64,000 nucleotides of DNA, taken from assembly GCA_001626925.1 (NCBI GenBank), contig LUOR01000004.1, positions 56,332-120,331 on the forward strand, written 5' to 3'. Shown here piece by piece: positions 55,449 through 64,000 of the stretch (the first letter of the stretch is position 1; each line of letters starts with the position of its first letter). The position numbers and the translations under genes are program-made. This DNA is from Moraxellaceae bacterium REDSEA-S32_B1 (lineage in GTDB: Bacteria; Pseudomonadota; Gammaproteobacteria; Pseudomonadales; Moraxellaceae). The notes below the pieces were generated by a model. It was not told the DNA's origin, did no database searches, and saw nothing but the letters and a program-made list of their open reading frames with translations.

Positions 55449-55844
55449 ATGAAACTCCAACAAAACACGCTTCTCTCCCTTGCATTCTCATTCGTTGCAA
55501 CTTTTGCGACAAGCCAAGCATTCGCAGGTGCTGCAGATGGTTATTGGGCTTTTGATAAAGTCGAAGATGGCATTGCCAATGTGACTGAGCTTCGTAATGG
55601 TAAAATCACCATGTATGCGTTCGACTGCGAAGATGACTCAAATGAAGCCATTGACCAAGAAGAATATGACTACACCGTAAATGGCAAAAATGTCGAAATC
55701 CGTGAAGATGGTGAAGTGACGCAAACTTTGACCATTAATACCTTGAGTGCGACAGATTTGATCCTTGAGCAAAGTCTTCCAGAAGGTAAATCTGCACAGC
55801 TTAAATATAAGCGTGTTGAAAAGTTGGCACCTGTTTGCTCATAA
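55449..55844 (+). CDS. Secreted/periplasmic hypothetical protein
   Basis: A 131-residue protein with a clean signal peptide (LLSLAFSFVATFATSQAFAG; cleavage after AFA). The mature part is acidic and beta-rich (YWAFDKVEDGIANVTELRNG, EYDYTVNGKNVEIREDGEVT) with two cysteines (FDCEDD and the penultimate residue) that may pair. No family is recognised. Its own terminator follows, so it is monocistronic. Confidence 0.75.
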   Translation: MKLQQNTLLSLAFSFVATFATSQAFAGAADGYWAFDKVEDGIANVTELRNGKITMYAFDCEDDSNEAIDQEEYDYTVNGKNVEIREDGEVTQTLTINTLSATDLILEQSLPEGKSAQLKYKRVEKLAPVCS

Positions 55845-55883
55845 GTTTTCAAAATTAATGCTCAATATCCTGTTGAGCGCATA

Positions 55884-55922
55884 AAAAAAACCACAGCCGA
55901 TTCATCGTACTGTGGTTTTTTT
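55884..55922. terminator. Bidirectional terminator between 55.84 kb gene and pyrE
   Basis: AAAAAAACCACAG and CTGTGGTTTTTTT form a 13-bp stem flanked by A and T runs, placed between converging genes. Confidence 0.92.
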
Positions 55923-55950
55923 GATTATTGATTCTTAGAAATAAAAACTC

Positions 55951-56601
55951 TTAAATTCCATACTGGCTGCGATACGCCTGCATATTTTCCAAAGACGCTG
56001 TTTCACCTTTTTGCTCTAAATAATCCATCAAATCGGTCATGGTAATCAAAGCATGCACTGGAATATTCAGCTCTTTTTGCACCTCTTGAATCGCAGACAA
56101 TTCGCCTTGACCACGTTCTTGACGGTCTAACGCCACCAATACGCCTGCGATTTCAGCACCTGCATTTTTCAAAATTGTTACTACTTCACGAATCGCTGTG
56201 CCTGCGGTGATCACATCATCAATGATCCACACTTTTTTCCCCGCAACGCTAGCACCAACCAAGACACCACCTTCGCCATGATCTTTGGCTTCTTTGCGGT
56301 TAAATCCCCACGGCACACTTTTTTGATGGTTCTGTGCCAATGCCACAGCGGTCGCAGCCACAAACGGAATGCCTTTATAGGCAGGTCCAAAAATCACTTC
56401 GACGCCTTCACATTGCATGAGTTGATCAGCATAACCACTGGCTAGCAGTGCCAAAGCCTCGCCATCATTGAGCAAGCCCGCATTGAAGAAATATGGACTA
56501 ACACGACCTGACTTTAAGGTAAATTCGCCGAACTTGAGCACACCACGGGATAATGCCAATTCGATAAATGCTTGGGCTTGAAAAGTATTGATCGTCGTCA
56601 T
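55951..56601 (-). CDS. pyrE: Orotate phosphoribosyltransferase
   Basis: Makes orotidine monophosphate from orotate and PRPP in pyrimidine synthesis. The 216 residues include the [16 protein letters not shown] start, the lysine-rich flexible loop ([12 protein letters not shown]) and the PRPP motif [13 protein letters not shown]. It is divergent from the Crc-like gene with a 54-base gap; the pyrE-crc neighbourhood is conserved in pseudomonads and Acinetobacter. Confidence 0.97.
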   Translation of the reverse strand: MTTINTFQAQAFIELALSRGVLKFGEFTLKSGRVSPYFFNAGLLNDGEALALLASGYADQLMQCEGVEVIFGPAYKGIPFVAATAVALAQNHQKSVPWGFNRKEAKDHGEGGVLVGASVAGKKVWIIDDVITAGTAIREVVTILKNAGAEIAGVLVALDRQERGQGELSAIQEVQKELNIPVHALITMTDLMDYLEQKGETASLENMQAYRSQYGI

Positions 56602-56655
56602 GTGTTATGCTCCAATTTTTAACAATGTGAATCTGAAATAAGGATACTGCTCGGC

Positions 56656-57477
56656 ATGATACCAAAGGATAGCTATCCAAGTGAGACAAAAATTTTACGT
56701 GTCGTTTCAATCAATGTGAATGGACTACGTTCTGCGCAGAAAAAAGGCTTCTTTGAATGGCTTGAACAGTCCGAAGCCGATGTGGTCTGTATGCAAGAAA
56801 CACGCATTAGCGAACATCAATGGACGGATGCCTTTAAACCTGAGGGTTGGCATGTACACATGTTTGAAGCGCAAAAAGCAGGCTACGCAGGCACAGCGGT
56901 CTACAGCCGTCTGCCTTTTGTCAGCGTCACTGATGGTTTAGGTTTTGAGCTAGCCGATACACAAGGGCGTTTTATTAGTGCTGAGTATGATTTAGGTTTA
57001 TCGGAAAATGTCTTTATCTGCTCATTGTATTTGCCGTCAGGCTCATCGGGCGATGTGGCGCAAGCACGTAAAGATCATTTTCTTGAGCAATATCAACAAA
57101 TATTAAGTGATTGGCGCGAACAAAATAAATCCATCATCATCTGTGGTGATTACAACATCGTGCATAAGCGCATCGACATTAAAAATTGGTCAGGCAATCA
57201 AAAATCGTCAGGCTGTCTGCCACATGAGCGTGCGTGGCTAGATCATATCTATGATGATTTGGGTTATGTCGACACTTTCCGTGTAGTACGTGAGGAAGCC
57301 GAGCTGTATTCATGGTGGTCGAATCGAGGTCAAGCCCGTGCCAAGAACGTCGGTTGGCGCATTGATTATCATGCCTGCTCGCCAGATTGGAAAGATCGCA
57401 CCGTCAATGCTTGGGTGTACAAAGAACAATGGTTTAGCGATCATGCACCTGTGATTATTGACTATAAGATTGCTTAA
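56656..57477 (+). CDS. crc: Crc-like exodeoxyribonuclease III family protein
   Basis: A 273-residue protein of the exonuclease III/AP endonuclease fold. Adjacency to pyrE and segments such as GLGFELADTQGRF, LPSGSSGD, KNWSGNQKSSG and ERAWLDHIYDDLGYVDTFR match Crc, the catabolite repression protein acting with Hfq in Pseudomonas. Unlike Pseudomonas Crc, the nuclease residues look intact: Glu in QETR, the Asp/Asn in CGDYNIVH, and the terminal SDHAPVIIDY. Both regulator and DNA-repair enzyme are possible. AAGGA lies 11 bases before ATG 56656. Confidence 0.85.
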   Translation: MIPKDSYPSETKILRVVSINVNGLRSAQKKGFFEWLEQSEADVVCMQETRISEHQWTDAFKPEGWHVHMFEAQKAGYAGTAVYSRLPFVSVTDGLGFELADTQGRFISAEYDLGLSENVFICSLYLPSGSSGDVAQARKDHFLEQYQQILSDWREQNKSIIICGDYNIVHKRIDIKNWSGNQKSSGCLPHERAWLDHIYDDLGYVDTFRVVREEAELYSWWSNRGQARAKNVGWRIDYHACSPDWKDRTVNAWVYKEQWFSDHAPVIIDYKIA

Positions 57478-57804
57478 CGCAGATCATTTCTATTGAAACT
57501 GATGGTTGAAATGTCACCAGATGCGAAACCATCGGTTTAATTTTACATTTTGGCATAGATTTTTTTGTAAAAATGCTTACACTAAGTCCATTCATATTTT
57601 ATCCGAATATGAGTGATTGAGACTGATCCATCGCCTCGATCAATGCGTCCTGTATTGTTGTGTTGTATCCCGTCATGATTTTACAGGGCACGGTTATCTC
57701 AAAAGCCGTATTGATTCTAAAAATAATTTCTAAAAGTAACATCACTTGTGAAAACCTGCTGTTTTACTTAATCTTAAAATCATTATTCCTCAAACAAATC
57801 TCTT
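57478..57804. other. Intergenic region before creB
   Basis: About 330 bases with AT-rich stretches and no gene that I can support. It should hold the creB promoter. No cre-tag (TTCAC-N6-TTCAC) was seen in it on either strand by eye. Confidence 0.5.
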
Positions 57805-58530
57805 ATGACCACTGCCAAACAGATACTCTATGTCGAAGATGATGCCGCCATTGTCATGCCATTAAAATACGCGCTTGAGCGTGAAGGTTGGCAAGTGACT
57901 TGGGTGAGTCAAGGGCAGTTAGCACTGACAGAAACACAATCACGCACTTTTGATTTTATTGTTCTCGATGTGGGTTTGCCTGATATTGATGGCTTCGAAG
58001 TGTGTAAACAACTGCGTCAATATTGTCATACACCGTTATTGTTTTTGACCGCTCGCGATGATGAGATTGATCGGATCGTTGGGCTAGAGATCGGTGCGGA
58101 TGATTATTGCCATAAACCGTTTAGCGCAAGGGAAATTATTTCTCGGATCAAGTCCGTTTGGCGACGCATGCAACTGTCGCAAAATTCCATACCTGCAAAT
58201 TCACCCGAAAATAATTCCAAAGATATTGCTCAAGAACAAGAAGCAGTTTGGCAATGTCTGCCTGAGCGTTTGCAGATTCTATATTTTGGTGAAGTCTTGC
58301 AACTGACTCGTTATGAATATGGCTTACTAAAATTTTTGATTGATCATCCTACGCAAGTATTTAGTCGTCAGCAGTTGATGGATCAAGTTTGGGAACATCC
58401 TGACCATAGTCTTGATCGAACAGTTGATACGCATATCAAAAGTCTACGTGCCAAGCTGAAAAAAGTGCGCAGTGAACTAGAGCCGATTCAAACGCATCGG
58501 GGCTTTGGTTATAGTTTGGAATTACCATAA
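57805..58530 (+). CDS. creB: Response regulator CreB (OmpR/PhoB family)
   Basis: A 241-residue regulator: receiver domain (Asp55 in VLDVGLPDIDG, Lys in CHKPFSARE) and C-terminal winged helix (RYEYGLLKFLIDHPTQVFSR, DRTVDTHIKSLRAKL). The CreB assignment rests on the downstream CreC-type kinase and CreD, and on a cre-tag before creD. In Enterobacteria CreBC responds to growth on fermentation products and to PBP4 inhibition. No strong ribosome site precedes ATG 57805. Confidence 0.9.
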   Translation: MTTAKQILYVEDDAAIVMPLKYALEREGWQVTWVSQGQLALTETQSRTFDFIVLDVGLPDIDGFEVCKQLRQYCHTPLLFLTARDDEIDRIVGLEIGADDYCHKPFSAREIISRIKSVWRRMQLSQNSIPANSPENNSKDIAQEQEAVWQCLPERLQILYFGEVLQLTRYEYGLLKFLIDHPTQVFSRQQLMDQVWEHPDHSLDRTVDTHIKSLRAKLKKVRSELEPIQTHRGFGYSLELP

Positions 58531-58645
58531 ATCTCAGTAACTCCGTGTGTCTGATAGGCGAGAAATATTACGCTGAAGTCGAATAGCGGTTTAGAACACA
58601 TTCACGCATAATATCGGCTTCCTGCTTAGTATTTCATTTTTAATC

Positions 58646-59104
58646 ATGTCTTTTCTTTCCGCACATGCGATCTCTTTGTTGCTCCTTGTTTTTATTGCTT
58701 TGGGTGTGATTAGCCATAACCCCTCGATCACTATTGCTTCGGCAGTTTTACTGATCGTATTACATACGCCGTTGGTGCAGTATGCGCCGATGATGGAAAA
58801 GTATGGTTTGCATCTTGGTATTATCATTCTCACCATTGCGGTGTTGTCGCCGTTGGTCAGTGGTAAAATCCAAGCCGAAGATATGATGCAAGTCTTTACC
58901 CATTGGAAAACCATGGTTGCAGTGATCGTCGGTGTGTTGGTCGCTTGGCTTGGTGGGCGAGGTGTAACCTTGATGGTTGATCAGCCGACAGTGGTGACAG
59001 GGCTCTTGGTTGGGACGATTATTGGTGTGACCTTTTTTCGTGGTGTGCCTGTTGGTCCATTGATTGCGGCGGGAATTGTTTCAGTGCTATTGTGGACGAA
59101 ATAA
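58646..59104 (+). CDS. DUF441 (UPF0756) membrane protein
   Basis: A 152-residue polytopic protein of the YeaL/DUF441 family, with four helices and the ordered segments [38 protein letters not shown], and [27 protein letters not shown]. Function is unknown in any species. It sits between creB and creC, an insertion absent from the E. coli cre operon, so it may have joined this regulon. Confidence 0.9.
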   Translation: MSFLSAHAISLLLLVFIALGVISHNPSITIASAVLLIVLHTPLVQYAPMMEKYGLHLGIIILTIAVLSPLVSGKIQAEDMMQVFTHWKTMVAVIVGVLVAWLGGRGVTLMVDQPTVVTGLLVGTIIGVTFFRGVPVGPLIAAGIVSVLLWTK

Positions 59105-59152
59105 TTTTGACTGATTTAGTTTAAGCCAATTCAGTTTAATTGGGGATATACC

Positions 59153-60643
59153 TTGTCGATCTTTGTGCGCATTTGGTTTTTCTTTAGTCTGATTTTGGTC
59201 GTAGTGCTGTGGTTTATGCTCTACACCATCAATCAGCAGATTAAACCCAATGTGCGCCAAGTGGTCGAAGACACGCTTGCGGAAAATGCCAATATCGTGG
59301 CGCAACTGGTCGCCGAAGATGTGCATTCGGGCTATGTAAAAACGCCGGAGTTTGATGTAAAAATTCAACATGCCTTATCTCGTGATCTACATGCGCAAAT
59401 TTGGCAACACAGCAAAAATCAAATTCATCAGCAGATTTATATTACCGATGCGAAGGGTATTGTGCTGTACGACTCGACAGGTGTGGGTACGGGACAGGAT
59501 TATTCGCAGTGGAATGATGTCTATCTGACCCTGCGAGGGCGTTACGGCGCACGTTCGACTCGTACCAATATCGATGATGAGCAAAGTAGCACCATGTATA
59601 TCGCCGCACCGATTATTTATGATTGTCAGCTCATTGGTGTGGTCAGTCTAGGCAAGCCCAATTTTTCCGTACAGCCTTATATCAGTCGTGCGCAAAAGCA
59701 TTTCTTAGAAAAAGCCATTTGGGTGGCGATCATCAGTCTGCTGTTTGCTAGTATCGTGGCATGGTGGTTGAGACGTAGTATTGATCGGGTGCGCCGTTAT
59801 GCGCAGGCACTTGCACCTGTCAATGAAGCACCGCATTTTTATTCAGCCAAAGAGCTGAATCAAGTCACCCAAGCCGTGACCGAAATGCGTGAAAAGCTCG
59901 AAGATCGTGCCTATGTTGAGCATTATGTCAATACGCTGACCCATGAGCTGAAAAGTCCACTGACGGCAATCCAAGCCAGTGCCGAGATTTTACAAGACCC
60001 ATTACCACTCGATGATCAGCAACATTTCGTCAAGAATATCGAAGAACAAAGTAAACGGTTGCGGGATTTGATTGATCGCATGTTACTCCTCACTCGTTTG
60101 GAAAAATCGACGAAGAAATTTGAACGAGAACGGTTGAATCTTTCTGTGCTCATCGAAAGTTTAATTGAGGCACAGCGTGGTCGGATTCAACAAAAAAATA
60201 TCCAGTTGATACAACATATTCAGCCGAATTGTGAACTTCACAGCGATGCGTTTTGGCTCAAACAAGCGGTGAATAATGTCTTGGATAATGCCCTAGATTT
60301 CACGCCAAATGAGGGGGTGATGATCGTGCAACTCACTGAACACGAACATCATTTTCAGATTGATCTGTTTAATCAGGGACAATTAATTCCTGACTTTGCC
60401 ATAACGCATATTTTTGAGCATTACTATTCTTTGCCTCGTCCCGATACTCATCAACGCAGTTCTGGTATTGGCTTGACCATTGTTCAGCAAGTGTTAGATG
60501 GTTTAGGTGGAATGATTCAGATTGAAAATGTTGCATCCTTGCAACAGCATACCGATTTGCCTTTTGATCATCATATGTTTTCAGCCATTCAGGTTAAAAA
60601 TTTGCAAGGCGTTTTGGTGAAGATTCAACTAAAAAAAATCTAA
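59153..60643 (+). CDS. creC: Sensor histidine kinase CreC
   Basis: A 496-residue inner-membrane kinase. TTG 59153 with GGGGA six bases upstream is the start (MSIFVRIWFFFS). Two membrane helices (about 7-24 and 183-203) flank a periplasmic sensory domain of about 160 residues with YITDAKGIVLYDSTGVGTGQDYS. A short HAMP-like linker is followed by His264 (LTHELKSPLTA) and a HATPase domain (NNVLDNALDF, SSGIGLTIVQQ). Partner of CreB. Confidence 0.91.
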   Translation: MSIFVRIWFFFSLILVVVLWFMLYTINQQIKPNVRQVVEDTLAENANIVAQLVAEDVHSGYVKTPEFDVKIQHALSRDLHAQIWQHSKNQIHQQIYITDAKGIVLYDSTGVGTGQDYSQWNDVYLTLRGRYGARSTRTNIDDEQSSTMYIAAPIIYDCQLIGVVSLGKPNFSVQPYISRAQKHFLEKAIWVAIISLLFASIVAWWLRRSIDRVRRYAQALAPVNEAPHFYSAKELNQVTQAVTEMREKLEDRAYVEHYVNTLTHELKSPLTAIQASAEILQDPLPLDDQQHFVKNIEEQSKRLRDLIDRMLLLTRLEKSTKKFERERLNLSVLIESLIEAQRGRIQQKNIQLIQHIQPNCELHSDAFWLKQAVNNVLDNALDFTPNEGVMIVQLTEHEHHFQIDLFNQGQLIPDFAITHIFEHYYSLPRPDTHQRSSGIGLTIVQQVLDGLGGMIQIENVASLQQHTDLPFDHHMFSAIQVKNLQGVLVKIQLKKI

Positions 60644-60668
60644 ACCCAAAATGAATTAAATCAGAAAC

Positions 60669-60684
60669 TTCACCAAAATTTCAC
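60669..60684 (+). promoter_or_regulatory. cre-tag (CreB binding site) upstream of creD
   Basis: TTCAC-CAAAAT-TTCAC is an exact match to the cre-tag TTCAC-N6-TTCAC bound by CreB (and by Blr-type regulators). It ends 82 bases before the creD start. A CATAAA at 60706-60711, some 21 bases further on, could be the -10 element, the spacing expected for an OmpR-type activator replacing a -35. Confidence 0.85.
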
Positions 60685-60765
60685 TTATTCCACATCAAGC
60701 GCTCCCATAAAACACATCTCACATCAAGACAATAAAAAAGTCGAATAAGTACAGTGGGATGTGTC

Positions 60766-62160
60766 ATGAAACAACGTCAACTTTTTTTTAAACTTTTTAT
60801 TTTGGCTGCTTTGCTCGGTTTGTTTGCGCTCGGGCTGAGCTTTGTGAATTATATTGTTTATGAACGGGAGGGCTATCAAAATCAAGTGGTGCGGGAGATC
60901 GTGCGTAATCAAATCGGCTCGCAACAAGTCGTTAGCCCATTTGTCGCAGTGCCGTATACCCAGATGGTGCCATGTGATTATCGGGAAAATCCTGAACTAA
61001 AAGATAAGCTCTGTCGTGAGTCAGGCGAGCAATTATTTTTCCCTGAGCAGATCGACTGGGATGCCAAGTTCGATGTCAGTGATGATACTTATCAACGTAC
61101 TATTTATCGTGCGACAAGCTATATTTCCAGCATAAAAAGTCAGGGAAAATTTAGCAATATTAACGAGCAGGTGGTCACAGCAAATCAACGAAGACTCGAT
61201 TGGCAGTCGGCTCGATTTGTGTTGCCGATTAAAGATTTACGTGGGGTGCATCAAAAGCCGATTCTGACCATTGGCGAGGAAAAGCGTCAACTTGATTTTT
61301 CCGAATATCAACAGATAGGTTCTGGCGGTGGCATTTCTTATCTGAGCGTGGCTTTACCGAATTTTAGTCTGAATGATTTTGATTTTACGCTGGATATGAG
61401 CCTAGAGGGTTTGCAGGTGTTTAGCCTTGTGCCCACTACGGAAAAAACCACATTTAGCGCTACAGGGAATTGGGCAGATGCCAAATATTTTGGTGATAGT
61501 TTACCCACGCAGAACAGTTCATATGATCAGCAGTTTAGTGCCAAATGGCAGAGCATCACACTGGGCTACCAAAACCGTCAAACTTATATGAGTTGTTGGC
61601 ATGCTTCTAGTTGCCGTCAGGACAATGATTATTACACCGATAAGTCAGGCGAAGTGATTTCAAATGGTGCAGGTTTTGCGGTGGAGTTTATCGAGCCAGT
61701 GAATGTTTATAGTCAGACCGATCGTGCGATCAAATACGGCTGGATGATTACACTGATTACCTTTGCCAGCTTCTTCTTGTTCGAAAGCCTCAAAGGTTTA
61801 GCAATTCACCCGATCCAATATCTGTTGGTCGGCATTGCACAGTCGGTATTTTTCCTGCTGTTACTTTCCTTTAGCGAGCAATACAGCTTTCTCAGCGCCT
61901 ACTACATCGCCGCCATTGCTTGTATTGGCTTGATCGGTTGGTATCTGCGTTTTGTGATGGGTAAATGGTTACATGCGATCTTGTTTAGTGTGCTATTGGG
62001 TAGTCTGTATGTGGTGATGTATGTGCTACTGCAATCTGCGGAAAAAACTTTCTTTATGGGTTCGATCTTCGCCTTTGTACTGGTGGCTGCGGTGATGTTT
62101 ATTACCCGAAATGTCGATTGGTATCAGATGCGATTGAAAAATTCGAAGTCGAGCGGTTAA
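60766..62160 (+). CDS. creD: Inner-membrane protein CreD
   Basis: Main target of CreB, linked to envelope stress and beta-lactam response. ATG 60766 with GGGA upstream gives 464 residues. An N-terminal helix (LFFKLFILAALLGLFALGLSF) precedes a large periplasmic domain of about 280 residues with VVREIVRNQIGSQQVV, GVSYLSVALP-like GGGISYLSVAL and a Cys pair (MSCWHASSCRQ); then about five helices starting at WMITLITFASFFLFESLKG, as in CreD. The cre-tag controls it. Confidence 0.93.
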   Translation: MKQRQLFFKLFILAALLGLFALGLSFVNYIVYEREGYQNQVVREIVRNQIGSQQVVSPFVAVPYTQMVPCDYRENPELKDKLCRESGEQLFFPEQIDWDAKFDVSDDTYQRTIYRATSYISSIKSQGKFSNINEQVVTANQRRLDWQSARFVLPIKDLRGVHQKPILTIGEEKRQLDFSEYQQIGSGGGISYLSVALPNFSLNDFDFTLDMSLEGLQVFSLVPTTEKTTFSATGNWADAKYFGDSLPTQNSSYDQQFSAKWQSITLGYQNRQTYMSCWHASSCRQDNDYYTDKSGEVISNGAGFAVEFIEPVNVYSQTDRAIKYGWMITLITFASFFLFESLKGLAIHPIQYLLVGIAQSVFFLLLLSFSEQYSFLSAYYIAAIACIGLIGWYLRFVMGKWLHAILFSVLLGSLYVVMYVLLQSAEKTFFMGSIFAFVLVAAVMFITRNVDWYQMRLKNSKSSG

Positions 62161-62250
62161 TCGCAATTACTAAACTGAAATTAAAAAGTGTGTGCTGTAT
62201 GACCAATTCGACATACAGCACAGCTCAAAAGTGAATCAAAGGAAAACGTC

Positions 62251-62529
62251 ATGAATCATATTGTCAGTCAATTCAGGCAAAGCGCTTCACACAGCATCAC
62301 TTCACATAAGATCATGCAACTTCCACAGCTTGCATTACAACAGCAACAACTCTTGCAAGTGTTAACGTATGGTGCAAGCAAGGCATTTTGTTTAAATACC
62401 TTGCGAGCCAAGCAGATTGATTTTCTCAACTTAGGTGGTGTGGTGTATTGCACTAGCTTACAGTTAATTTTGCTGTTTAAAATGCGACGATTATTTGGAT
62501 TTCAACATCTAACTGCGAATCGAGTTTGA
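62251..62529 (+). CDS. Small hypothetical protein downstream of creD
   Basis: A 92-residue reading frame with a good ribosome site (AAAGGA eight bases before ATG 62251). It has a Gln/Leu-rich middle (LPQLALQQQQLLQVL) and a moderately hydrophobic second half (FLNLGGVVYCTSLQLILLF). No family is recognised. It follows creD by 90 bases without a terminator, so it could be co-expressed; coding status is not certain. Confidence 0.5.
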   Translation: MNHIVSQFRQSASHSITSHKIMQLPQLALQQQQLLQVLTYGASKAFCLNTLRAKQIDFLNLGGVVYCTSLQLILLFKMRRLFGFQHLTANRV

Positions 62530-62701
62530 GCTCGGAATTAAAAATTCGACTGCAAAGTCTTCTTGTTTATTGATTGGACATAAAAATCATAAGTTTAAAT
62601 GATTGTTCTAAATACAAGACAATGTATACTGCTTTCGATATTTTAATCAAAATTAATCAATATATACTTTAGGTTAGAAATTATTAATATTGGTGAATGA
62701 T

Positions 62702-63388
62702 ATGCAAGCTTATCTCCATCGGAGTGAAGATCGCGGTCATGTCCAAGCAGGTTGGTTGGACACACGACATAGCTTTTCTTTTGGCAGTTGGCACGACCCG
62801 AAATATATGGGTGTCAGCGCACTTCGTGTCATCAATGATGATCATATCGCAGGTAATCAAGGTTTTGGTGCGCATCCGCATGACAATATGGAAATCCTGA
62901 CTTGTGTACTCTCAGGTACGATTTCGCATAAAGACAGCATGGGCAATGAGGGCGATATTAAAGCAGGTGAGTGGCAATTGATGAGCGCAGGTACAGGTGT
63001 GCGCCACAGTGAAATGAATCGTTATGATGACCCAGTGCATTTACTCCAAATTTGGGTAATTCCGAATGTACAAGATGCCAAGCCATCGTATCAACAAGTG
63101 TCTTGCGATCCGAATGACGCACCAAACCAATGGCATTTGATCGCAGGGACAACTGATCAAGCCTTGATGCAAATCCGTCAAAATGCTGAAATTCGTAGTG
63201 CTGTATTACACGCAGGGCAAAGCTTAAATGTGGATGAAGTAAAACGAGTCAACTATGTGCATCTGATCAAAGGTGAGGTGAACATCGGTGAGCATACAGT
63301 GAAAGCGGGTGATGCCTTAGTCTTTGAAGAAAATGCGGTGATTGAAGCGAGTGAAGACAGTCAAATGATTTGGTTTAATTTGCCTTGA
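62702..63388 (+). CDS. Pirin-like bicupin (YhaK type)
   Basis: A 228-residue pirin of the short YhaK-like type. ATG 62702 follows GGTGA; upstream TTG/GTG codons are less likely. The metal-binding cupin is clear: GFGAHPHDNMEILTCVLSG and GVRHSEMNR provide His/His/His/Glu. N-terminal SEDRGHVQAGWLDTRHSFSFGSW is a family block. The C-terminal half is a second, metal-less cupin. Activity (quercetinase-like or redox-sensing) is not known. A terminator follows. Confidence 0.94.
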   Translation: MQAYLHRSEDRGHVQAGWLDTRHSFSFGSWHDPKYMGVSALRVINDDHIAGNQGFGAHPHDNMEILTCVLSGTISHKDSMGNEGDIKAGEWQLMSAGTGVRHSEMNRYDDPVHLLQIWVIPNVQDAKPSYQQVSCDPNDAPNQWHLIAGTTDQALMQIRQNAEIRSAVLHAGQSLNVDEVKRVNYVHLIKGEVNIGEHTVKAGDALVFEENAVIEASEDSQMIWFNLP

Positions 63389-63419
63389 GTTTTAAATCAA
63401 GCGAATGATCGAAAGAGTT

Positions 63420-63445
63420 AAAAAGCGAGCCGAGGCTCGCTTTTT
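63420..63445. terminator. Bidirectional terminator between the pirin and the last gene
   Basis: AAAAAGCGAGCC and GGCTCGCTTTTT form a perfect 12-bp stem with a 2-base loop between converging genes. Confidence 0.93.
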
Positions 63446-63450
63446 AACTG

Positions 63451-63933
63451 CTAGTCTGGTTTATTTGTATGCTGTTTAAACTTAAAATCCCCTACGACCA
63501 TACCAAGTTTAGAGTGCTTGATCTGCAATAGAATTTCAGTGGGTTGATTGCTTTGTTGAAACTGCTTGAACTGACTTTGAGTTAGACAATATTCAAAAAG
63601 AAGATGATCGGACTCTTTAAGGTTGAGCTGATATTTGCAGAATGATCTTTTGGGTTGTAAATCCCCAGTAGCGAAAGAATTTATTGTGCTGTTCTGCCCC
63701 AAAGCATAAGTATAAAAGTGAGGAATATAGCCACAAAAAATAATCCAAAATAGTGCGGTATAGCAAAACGGCAGGAGAATTACCCAACAAAAAAATTGCA
63801 TTGGACGTGAGAAATGGAATTTAGGGTCAGGATTATTTAACCATTCACCTGAGTGCTTTAGATAAAATGCCCAGAAGAATAAGCAACACGACAGTATCGT
63901 GGCTAGATAAAAGCTCAAGAAGAGGGCGTTCAA
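63451..63933 (-). CDS. Two-helix membrane hypothetical protein
   Basis: A 160-residue protein with two membrane segments (ALFLSFYLATILSCCLFFWAFYL and MQFFCWVILLPFCYTALFWIIF) and a C-terminal soluble part of about 75 residues rich in Gln/Lys (LTQSQFKQFQQSNQPTEILL). It is rich in Cys, Phe and Trp. No family is recognised. It is complete within the window; the start at 63933 is 67 bases from the edge, so its upstream context is unknown. Confidence 0.7.
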   Translation of the reverse strand: MNALFLSFYLATILSCCLFFWAFYLKHSGEWLNNPDPKFHFSRPMQFFCWVILLPFCYTALFWIIFCGYIPHFYTYALGQNSTINSFATGDLQPKRSFCKYQLNLKESDHLLFEYCLTQSQFKQFQQSNQPTEILLQIKHSKLGMVVGDFKFKQHTNKPD

Positions 63934-64000
63934 AATTCTGTGTCAGTAAATTTGACTAGATTTTAATTATATCATCTAATCGACCTTCAAAGTAAATGGA

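Noticed and set aside
57660..57842. 60-codon frame before creB
   Set aside because: It runs into creB in another frame and has no family similarity.
1..64000. CRISPR arrays, tRNA or rRNA genes, prophage genes, intact insertion sequences
   Set aside because: Looked for by eye on both strands; no regular spacer-repeat array, cloverleaf, phage gene or transposase reading frame was found. A tRNAscan or Infernal run would settle small RNAs.

Overview
The window reads as a chromosomal segment of a gammaproteobacterium of the family Moraxellaceae, most likely Acinetobacter. The evidence is moderately AT-rich DNA, a division/cell-wall cluster without mraZ that stops after mraY, the lptFG/pepA-holC divergence, pilRS next to a GacA-type regulator, pyrE next to a Crc-like nuclease, the creB-(DUF441)-creC-creD block, and protein sequences that look Acinetobacter-like throughout. 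The assignment is from recognition, not a search. No rRNA, tRNA, CRISPR array, prophage or intact transposase gene was seen.

Layout. 0-7.4 kb: ammonium transporter with a sigma-54 type promoter, nicotinamidase, YbaK deacylase, OsmC and pirin proteins, a two-gene accessory module with a DUF3883 (PD-(D/E)XK-like) protein, then guaA. 7.8-15.3 kb: rsmH-ftsL-ftsI-murE-murF-mraY, interrupted between ftsL and ftsI by a 108-bp repeat. 15.4-22.1 kb: rlmA, a channel-like membrane protein, a coiled-coil protein, holC, pepA and the LPS exporter genes lptF-lptG. 22.1-22.4 kb: a 265-bp MITE with TA target duplication. 22.5-30.6 kb: gpmI, a carboxy-terminal protease, pilR-pilS, a GacA-type regulator, and PBP7. 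30.6-31.6 kb: YoeB/YefM toxin-antitoxin pair and a gene-poor AT-rich stretch. 31.6-36.7 kb: D-2-hydroxyglutarate dehydrogenase divergent from serA, ygfX-sdhE, and an acyl-CoA dehydrogenase. 36.8-41.4 kb: a 35-residue membrane peptide gene, then a TatT-like lipoprotein, a rhombosortase-like protease and a fused TRAP permease. 41.5-50.6 kb: DMT transporter, second copy of the 108-bp repeat, yheV-prlC, mscL, ppiC-mutM, an M23 lipoprotein, mutY, dodecin. 50.9-57.5 kb: lipase-like hydrolase, parE, a rearrangement scar joining two gene fragments, pyrE and the Crc-like protein. 57.8-63.9 kb: creBCD with a perfect cre-tag upstream of creD, a second pirin and a membrane protein at the edge.

How the genes work together. 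The rsmH-mraY run makes lipid-linked peptidoglycan precursor and the septal transpeptidase. PBP7, the M23 lipoprotein and CreD/CreBC also concern the envelope. LptFG exports LPS/LOS. MutM and MutY together form the oxidised-guanine repair pair. SerA can generate D-2-hydroxyglutarate as a by-product and the divergent flavoenzyme can recycle it. The most unusual items are the DUF3883 two-gene module, the TatT-rhombosortase-TRAP set with no DctP gene, the two short mobile/repeat elements, and the deletion scar at about 55.02 kb.
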